From positions 152,265 through 164,917 of the forward strand of contig CAJUEJ010000002.1 in the NCBI GenBank assembly GCA_910585435.1: 12,653 bases of DNA. The letters run 5' to 3'. Under the pieces are notes generated by a model that saw only the letters and a list, made by a program, of their open reading frames with translations, did not search any database and was not told the DNA's origin. Origin of the DNA: an uncultured Hungatella sp. (GTDB taxonomy: Bacteria; Bacillota; Clostridia; Lachnospirales; Lachnospiraceae). This document shows positions 7,715 through 12,653 of this stretch, one piece after another. Within the stretch, counting starts at the first letter, position 1. Each line of letters opens with the position of its first letter. Both the position numbers and the translations under genes were made by a program.

Positions 7715-9089
7715 CTATATCTGATAAGCTTTTCCATCATCAATACGCAGAATTCTATCTGCAATGTGTAATGTGGAAGCTTTATGTGTAATCAGCAAAA
7801 TACATTTCCCCTCCTGTTTCAACTTCACAATGGCATTTAATATTTTTGATTCTGAGTCAGCGTCTAAAGCTGCCGTGGGCTCGTCAAAAATATATATGGG
7901 AGCTTTTATATATTTCTCCCTGATAATCTATCATTTGCATCAGCGCCTTAACCAATGTAGATTTTCCGCTGCCACTTTCACCGATGATGCCTATACACTC
8001 ACCAGGAGAAGCAGTGAATGAAACACCTTTGAGAACCTGATGATTTCCATATGCTACACTGACATTTTGAAAGGTAACAGCAAAATTTTCGGGAATGTTT
8101 TCACATCTGCTGGCATGATTCTCTGTCAATTCATTTTCAAAAGATATAACCGCATTCACCCGTTGGAAAGATAATGAATGCTTGCTGTAATGAACAAAAG
8201 AAGTTGCAAAATTCTGCGTGTACATAATAAACCAACGGCACAACTGGTGAATAAACAGAACAACAGAAACATCAATATGTCCGCAAGCCGCCATTATGCA
8301 TGCTATGGGTGTCAACAAATAAATGCAGCTATTAGCAACTACGTCAGATGTCAATAATTTCATTGTTTCTAACTGTACCGCCCTGCATTCTTTCCTATAT
8401 AGATTATTTGCTGCTTCACCTGCCTTTTGACTCATCACCTTTTGGGCAGAATACTGTCGGATACTCATTTTCCCCCTTATGACATCACTGCAGTCAGACA
8501 CATATGTTTCTTTCGCCTGCAAAATTTCCGCCTGTGCACGTTTTATTCTGCGTAAAAATGAAAAATTCAATATGATAACCGTGACACCCAACAAAAGCAT
8601 AAGGAATCCGATTCTAAAATCAGCCAGCAAAACTGCAACCATGTATCCCGTTCCGGCAATCAGCGGATAAATGACTCCAAAAATATCATAGGAAACAATA
8701 TTCGCGCTCTGCTCAATATCCACGTTGTATCGTGTAATAAATTCTCCCTGCTTCAGTTTTTGTATGTTTTTCAGAGGTGTATGCACTAAGCTGTTATAAA
8801 AATCATATCTCAATTCATTTTCTGTAGAAGCCAGAAATAGTGAAAAAATATATAAACCTATATCGTCTATGCACGAAAGCAGCAGCAAAACAGGCAATGA
8901 AAATAAAAGCATTCTGGAAATCTCCTGCAATGATGTCTGATGTTCCGTTACTTTTGTAACATAATTCTGCAGTATGTCAGCAAAATATATATTTGTAGCC
9001 ATACTGAAAAATGCAGGGAACAAAATTCCACATACCCATAGTTTCCAATTTTTACAAATATATTTTATCATGGAAAACAGAGCTTTCAT
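7715..9089 (-). pseudogene. Broken ABC exporter half-transporter (TMD-NBD), second gene of the pair
   Basis: The first frame, from ATG 9089, gives a hydrophobic exporter transmembrane domain and the start of a nucleotide-binding domain (VAYGNHQVLKGVSF), with Walker A GESGSGKST, and ends at a stop at 7884. A second frame ending at the TAG at 7715 then supplies KAPIYIFDEPTAALD (Walker B and D-loop) and LLITHK (H-switch). The frames meet around 7895-7912. Walker A and Walker B lie about 30 residues apart, where exporters usually have well over 100, so the Q-loop, helical subdomain and LSGGQ signature are gone. The deletion is out of frame, so the product cannot be a working ATPase. The start overlaps the upstream stop (ATGA), with AAAGGTGG 9 nt ahead, which indicates a translationally coupled heterodimer originally. 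Substrate unknown; drug or peptide efflux is plausible for TetR-linked pairs. Confidence 0.85.
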
Positions 9090-10657
9090 TTCACGCTTCC
9101 ACCTTTCTTTCTGTTTGCCATCTTTTCTTCATAAAGCTTTCTGTACAGCCCGCAGCTTTGTATCAATTCGTTATGCGTTCCAAAAGCTGCTATTTTTCCA
9201 TTATCCAAAAAAAGGACCTTTTGAAATCGATAAACTTCTTCCAAATCATGCAAAATAACCAACAGTGTTTTACCTGCGCAGTTTGCGAACAGATTGTTCC
9301 AAATTATACTGGCTGTACCATGATCTAATGCGGAAGTAGATTCATCAAGCAAAAATACGTTTGTATTTCTAAAAAATGCCCTCGCCAGATTGATACGCTG
9401 CATCTGGCCATTAGAAACAGGCTGAATTGTAGTATTCATTTCCGTATCATATCCATGGGCAGAAGCCTGAATAAAAGTATCCAAATGAGCTTTTTTTGCA
9501 GGCAGTAATTATTTCTGTTTTACTTCCGTCTGATTTTGCCACTTTAATGTTGTCCTCAAATGTTGACTGAAAAAGAAATGCCTCCTGTGTTGTTACCGTA
9601 ATATGACTTCTTACATATTCAGGGGAAAGAGCGGCAATATCCATTCCTCTGAAATAAATATGATCTTTTTCCGGCGTATATAATCCGCTAAGTAATTTGA
9701 ACAATGTTGTTTTACCGCAGCCACTTAAACCTGCAACCGCAATTTTCTCTCCTTCGTAAACGCAGAAATTAATATCATGCAATACAATGGTATCTCCATA
9801 TGAAAATGAAAGTCTGCACACAAAATAACACTTGTTAATCTGCCTAATGTCATTTCCCCCCTATAAATAAAATATGCACTCAAAAGCAAGAGCAGGATCC
9901 TGCTGACATGTCCGTAACATCGGCTGTATTCTTCTGTCAGTCTTTCAAAAAATATACGTTTTTTACGTATTTTTCTATATTTGTCCAATTCCTCTTTGTG
10001 TTTTTCCGAAAATAGCTGTTCGAGTTGAAAGGCTTTTATCAGCATTGCAAATCGAAGGGATTCCGTAAAATGAGAAAGCGTTTTTGAATATGCTTTCTTT
10101 TCGTTATCGTGAAGCAGAAAAAGCTTTCGGGCAAAGAATACACCGGGAACTGCATTCAGTGGTATCAGACACAAAGCAAACAGGGCAAATTTCCAACTGC
10201 ACCATCGAAACAAACAGACAGGGACAAGTCCGAGACATACGGGCAGAAACCCAGATTTCATCAGCAGTCCAAGCCAGTTTCTTATGCTGTCTATATCCTT
10301 GGTAATCATCGCATACAAGCTTCCGTCATCCATCTGCTCCATTGCGCAATACTGTGCAAAGCATAGTTTCATTCCGATTTTAATCTGTACGTGGCGGGAA
10401 AATGCTGCTGTTATTTTACCGCCCCCAAAAGTGAATGCAGCTGTTCCGAGAATATAAAGCATTGTGCTGGCAGATATGAGCCGAAATTGGTACATTGTCT
10501 CTTCATATCCCTTTCCAACTGCATCAATAACAGCTCCCAAATGCTGTGTTGCCTCGAATTGAGCAGTTGCTGTACCAAAGGCGAGAAGCATTATAAAAAC
10601 AATCTGAAAATATATCTTTTTACCACACATATTTTTTAGAAATCTCAATAAATCCAT
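9086..10657 (-). pseudogene. Broken ABC exporter half-transporter (TMD-NBD), first gene of the pair
   Basis: Three reading-frame segments make up one ancestral gene. Segment 1 (ATG 10657 to about 9830) is the transmembrane domain through TM5 and the start of TM6 (GEMTLGRLTSVIL). Segment 2 (about 9825 to 9491) begins the nucleotide-binding domain (LSFSYGDTIVLHDI) with Walker A GLSGCGKTT and Q-loop TTQEAFLF. Segment 3 (about 9491 to 9086) carries a degenerate signature VSNGQ, Walker B VFLLDE, D-loop SALD and the H-switch in ILHD. Between segments 1 and 2, TM6 and the linker (roughly 60-80 residues) are missing and the frame changes. Between segments 2 and 3 one extra A in an A7 tract (9491-9497) breaks the frame; with six A the sequence reads CKKAHLDTFIQASAHG, as expected. 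GGAG lies 9 nt before ATG 10657. A TTG at 10681 is in frame but falls inside the operator, so it is less likely. Confidence 0.85.
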
Positions 10658-10681
10658 GCGTATTGTCTCCAAGCAAATCAA

Positions 10682-10696
10682 AATGAATCGTTCATT
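10682..10696. promoter_or_regulatory. TetR-type operator in front of the ABC pair
   Basis: On the minus strand it reads AATGAACGATTCATT. The flanked form AAATGAA-N3-TTCATTT is an exact dyad at 10681-10697. It differs at one base from the dyad in front of the tetR-like gene and lies just upstream of the GGAG site at 10667-10670. Repression of the ABC pair by the adjacent regulator is the simplest inference. I cannot identify a convincing promoter for the pair: TTGCAC at 10725-10720 is a possible -35, but no good -10 follows at normal spacing. Confidence 0.75.
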
Positions 10697-10709
10697 TCAA
10701 TTCAAGTGT

Positions 10710-10735
10710 AACAGAAAAGGTGCAATATGCACCCT
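10710..10735 (-). terminator. Likely intrinsic terminator of the tetR-like gene
   Basis: About 26 nt after the stop codon, AGGGTGCA and TGCACCTT form an 8-bp stem (one G-U pair) with a TAT loop, followed by TTTTCTGTT. The U-run is short and interrupted, so termination may be partial. The same dyad (GGTGCA-N3-TGCACC) could also be a second regulatory site for the ABC promoter, which has to lie in this interval. Confidence 0.55.
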
Positions 10736-10760
10736 GACTGCTGGAAATTGCTATATGGTT

Positions 10761-11426
10761 TTAAAGCTGATAACCCCGCTTTATAATTCCCATACATATC
10801 TCCTTAGCTTCATCTCTTGGAATTGGCTCATTGGGAAAGGAAAGATTTGAGTTTAAAGCCCACCATGTCAATGTATTCGTCAAAAAAAGAACATGGGGCG
10901 GTATATTGGTAAGCTTCCGGATCTGCCCATTCTCCATATACAGCCTTAGATGAGCTCCCAGTTTTTCAAAGTAAGCCAATTTCTGCGGCCAATATATTTT
11001 ACTGAGTTCTTCCAGTATATCTCCATTCTTCTCAACGTTATCAAGGGCAAGGAGATAATCGGCAAACAGGTCAAATAACTCATCCATGAGTTTCATAAAA
11101 TCTTTACAGACATTTCCTTTATTATCAGTAATATTCAGAACAGAACCAAATTCATTGTCGATCACTTTGGTTAATAGCATAATAAGCTTAGGTGTCTCTA
11201 TCGGCTTAATGGGGAATAGGATTTCACTTGAAAGATAAGTTTTATCAAGTGTAGCGCAGATCACAAATGAAAGTACAGCATCCTTTCCTGTAAATGCGGA
11301 ATACATGGTGCCTACCGCAATTCCGGAGGCTTTCGCAATTTCCTTCATTTTTGTATTTGCATAACCTTTTTGATTAAAAAGGCGGCCTGCTTCCGAATAT
11401 ATTTTTAGTAATTTTGCATTATTCAA
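10761..11426 (-). CDS. TetR/AcrR-family transcriptional regulator (TTG start)
   Basis: 221 residues. The N-terminal helix-turn-helix spans residues 5-50: ALF-like AGRLFNQKGYANTKMKEIAKASGIA in two parts, then GTMYSAFTGKDAVL, closely matching the TetR pattern. The C-terminal part (about 55-221) is helical and divergent, as expected for a ligand-binding and dimerisation domain; no ligand can be inferred. The frame stays open upstream to 11504, but the promoter's -10 box at 11472-11467 puts the transcript start near 11460. Starts at 11504 or at ATG 11462 are therefore unlikely. TTG at 11426 has GGGGAGGG (11441-11434) 7 nt ahead and gives a protein starting right at helix 1. The gene is intact although the neighbouring ABC genes are broken. 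It likely represses itself and the ABC pair through the two matching operators. Confidence 0.85.
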   Translation of the reverse strand: MNNAKLLKIYSEAGRLFNQKGYANTKMKEIAKASGIAVGTMYSAFTGKDAVLSFVICATLDKTYLSSEILFPIKPIETPKLIMLLTKVIDNEFGSVLNITDNKGNVCKDFMKLMDELFDLFADYLLALDNVEKNGDILEELSKIYWPQKLAYFEKLGAHLRLYMENGQIRKLTNIPPHVLFLTNTLTWWALNSNLSFPNEPIPRDEAKEICMGIIKRGYQL

Positions 11427-11433
11427 AAACTTT

Positions 11434-11441
11434 CCCTCCCC
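11434..11441 (-). promoter_or_regulatory. Strong ribosome binding site that decides the TTG start of the tetR-like gene
   Basis: GGGGAGGG ends 7 nt before TTG 11426. Upstream in-frame ATG codons lie at or before the predicted transcription start and have no such site. Confidence 0.7.
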
Positions 11442-11448
11442 AGGCAAA

Positions 11449-11463
11449 AATGAACCGTTCATT
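11449..11463. promoter_or_regulatory. TetR-type operator in the tetR-like gene leader
   Basis: AATGAAC and GTTCATT arms flank one central base, giving an exact 15-bp dyad. It begins a few bases downstream of the -10 box, covering the expected transcription start. Binding here would block transcription, giving autorepression. Its near-identity with the dyad at 10682-10696 supports a shared regulator. Confidence 0.8.
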
Positions 11464-11466
11464 CTA

Positions 11467-11494
11467 ATTATATAATGATTCTTTCTTTTGTCAA
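11467..11494 (-). promoter_or_regulatory. Sigma-A promoter of the tetR-like gene
   Basis: Consensus -35 TTGACA at 11494-11489 and consensus -10 TATAAT at 11472-11467 are separated by 16 nt. The operator follows directly. A short dyad (AGTGA-N2-TCACT, 11494-11505) overlaps the upstream edge of the -35 box; I have no further evidence for its role. Confidence 0.75.
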
Positions 11495-11537
11495 GTGAGA
11501 TCACTAAAAAATTCTAACAGCTTTTACCAATCTATTA

Positions 11538-12440
11538 TTACCCTTTGGATTTTACATTCACATCCATCTGTCTGAACGGAATCTCAATTCCGGCCTCGTC
11601 AAAGGCCAGCTTTACCTTCTCGGTCAGCTCCCATTTTACGCTCCAGTAGTTTCCGGTTTCTACCCATCCTCTGGCCCCGATCACCACAGAGCTTTCCCCC
11701 AGCTGATCCACAAAGACAATCAGATCCTGATCCTTTTTAATCAGCGGATGAGCCTCAAACAGCCCATATAAGATATCCTTGGCCTTTTTTAAGTCCGATT
11801 GATAGCTGATTCCCACCTTCAGCTCCAGCCTCCGTTTTTCCTGAGCCGTCACATTGGTTAAACTGGTGTTGGACAGATTTCCGTTGGGAAGGACGATCTG
11901 CTTGTTGTCCATGGTATTCAGAGTAGTGTACACAAGGCCGATGGCCGCCACAGTGCCTTCCTCCTGGCCGCAGATAATGTAGTCTCCCACCTTAAACGGC
12001 TTCATCAGAAGGATAATCACGCCCCCTGCAAAATTCCCCAGCATATTCTGCATCGATAAGCTGATGGCCAGGCCGGCGGATCCAAGAATCGCTATAATTG
12101 ATGCGGAGCTGATCCCCAGCTTATCTGCCGCAATAAATATGGACAGGCCGCAGACCATGGCATACACCATGGACAGAAGAAACTTTTTTAAGGAGATCTC
12201 CATCTCCATCCTTGTAAAGCTTTTCTCCAGCATCTTCCTTACCATGCCGGCGACCCGGAAGCCGATTAGTAATATAAGTGCCGCCATCAAAATCCGGTAT
12301 CCCAGCCTTGTAAGTCCCGGAAGCCAGCTTTTCAGCGTATCAAAAACCATGTTGGGGCGAAGCTGCTCCAAATCCTGGTACACCTCCTGGGCCAGCTCCA
12401 GGGTTTCTTCTGTTGTCTGCGCCTCATGCCATATTATCAT
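11538..12440 (-). CDS. MscS-family small-conductance mechanosensitive channel
   Basis: 300 residues, close to E. coli MscS in length. TM1 is about 45-67, TM2 about 86-108 and the pore-lining TM3 about 111-149, with the family's Gly/Ala packing pattern (ILGSAGLAISL, then NMLGNFAGGVIILL) ending in MKPFKVGDYI. The beta domain follows with the typical VLPNGNLSN motif at 183-191, and then the C-terminal alpha/beta domain. In the cell membrane it would open under hypo-osmotic shock to release solutes. ATG 12440 is the only long start: an in-frame TGA lies 12 nt upstream, and the AAAGG site at 12456-12460 is rather distant (15 nt). The gene follows the upstream partial gene by 31 nt, so they probably share a transcript. 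No convincing terminator follows it, so some read-through toward the tetR-like gene is possible. Confidence 0.93.
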   Translation of the reverse strand: MIIWHEAQTTEETLELAQEVYQDLEQLRPNMVFDTLKSWLPGLTRLGYRILMAALILLIGFRVAGMVRKMLEKSFTRMEMEISLKKFLLSMVYAMVCGLSIFIAADKLGISSASIIAILGSAGLAISLSMQNMLGNFAGGVIILLMKPFKVGDYIICGQEEGTVAAIGLVYTTLNTMDNKQIVLPNGNLSNTSLTNVTAQEKRRLELKVGISYQSDLKKAKDILYGLFEAHPLIKKDQDLIVFVDQLGESSVVIGARGWVETGNYWSVKWELTEKVKLAFDEAGIEIPFRQMDVNVKSKG

Positions 12441-12471
12441 ATTTTCTGTTCACAACCTTTTCCTGTCCAAT

Positions 12472-12653
12472 TTATTTATCCTGTGCTGCTTTCCTTCTCA
12501 CAGGCTTTTTCGGGCCTGCCGCTTTCTTTTCTTCGGCCTTTTCCTTCCCGGCTTTTACCGGCTTTTCTTTCTCATATGCATCTGCTTTTTCTGCTTTTTC
12601 TGCCTTTGCTGCCTTCCCTTTTACCTCTGCCTTTATTTCTACAGCCTTTGCTG
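12472..12653 (-). CDS. C-terminal Lys/Ala/Glu-rich tail of an unidentified protein (partial)
   Basis: The frame is open from the right window edge to TAA at 12472-12474, about 59 codons. The translation is low-complexity and highly charged (KAEKAEKADAYEKEKPVKAG, ending KKPVRRKAAQDK). Such tails occur on nucleic-acid-binding and ribosome-associated proteins, among others, so no identity can be given. Consistent Ala/Lys/Glu codons and a stop 31 nt before the mscS-like start support a real gene end rather than a chance frame. Confidence 0.6.
   Translation of the reverse strand, partial: AKAVEIKAEVKGKAAKAEKAEKADAYEKEKPVKAGKEKAEEKKAAGPKKPVRRKAAQDK

Noticed and set aside
7884..9089. A functional short ABC permease ending just after Walker A
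   Set aside because: Walker B, D-loop and H-switch follow immediately in another frame, which is the pattern of a deletion in a full-length gene.
9485..9500. Programmed frameshifting that rescues the ABC ATPase
   Set aside because: The A7 tract could slip, but the same gene also lacks TM6 and the linker out of frame, so rescuing this site alone would not restore a transporter.
11505..11537. Terminator after the mscS-like gene
   Set aside because: A T6 run is present, but only a weak A-T stem precedes it, and the nearby AGTGA-N2-TCACT dyad lies after the T-run in the direction of transcription.

Overview
The window looks like chromosomal DNA from an anaerobic, gut-type Firmicute, most plausibly a Lachnospiraceae (Clostridium cluster XIVa) relative. 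The basis is strong GGAGG-type ribosome binding sites, sigma-A-like promoters, Gram-positive secretion signals, a choline-binding-type cell-wall repeat region, a thioester-domain adhesin and a DUF6273-like protein. The species call is inference. Every gene I can support is on the minus strand, so transcription runs from high to low coordinates.

Region 1 (12653 to 11538) holds the Lys/Ala/Glu-rich C-terminal tail of an unidentified protein, then an intact MscS-type mechanosensitive channel. Region 2 (about 11500 to 7715) is visibly more AT-rich. It carries an intact TetR-family regulator and a two-gene heterodimeric ABC exporter, and both exporter genes are broken. The upstream half-transporter lacks TM6 and the TMD-NBD linker through an out-of-frame deletion, and also has a one-base frameshift in an A7 tract. 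The downstream half-transporter lacks everything between Walker A and Walker B, including the signature motif, again out of frame. Two nearly identical 15-bp TetR-type operators (AATGAAC-N-GTTCATT type) sit in the leaders of the regulator and of the exporter pair, so the regulatory circuit is legible although the output genes are dead.

Region 3 (about 7690 to 1) is an apparent three-gene surface-protein operon. It begins with a promoter that has an AT-rich upstream element, followed by a leader of about 170 nt with dyad symmetries. The genes are a signal/anchor protein with a DUF6273-like domain, a large secreted GLUG plus Ig-like plus choline-binding-repeat protein of about 1398 residues, and a thioester-domain (TED) plus SpaA/Cna-B-like adhesin. 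The adhesin runs off the left edge inside a 21-bp tandem repeat that encodes the seven-residue unit DDGRETG.

The best candidate for an undescribed system is this surface operon: a possible covalent-capture adhesin co-expressed with a very large wall-associated protein and a membrane-tethered DUF6273 protein. The TetR/ABC module is best read as a decaying efflux cassette whose regulator and operators are still intact.
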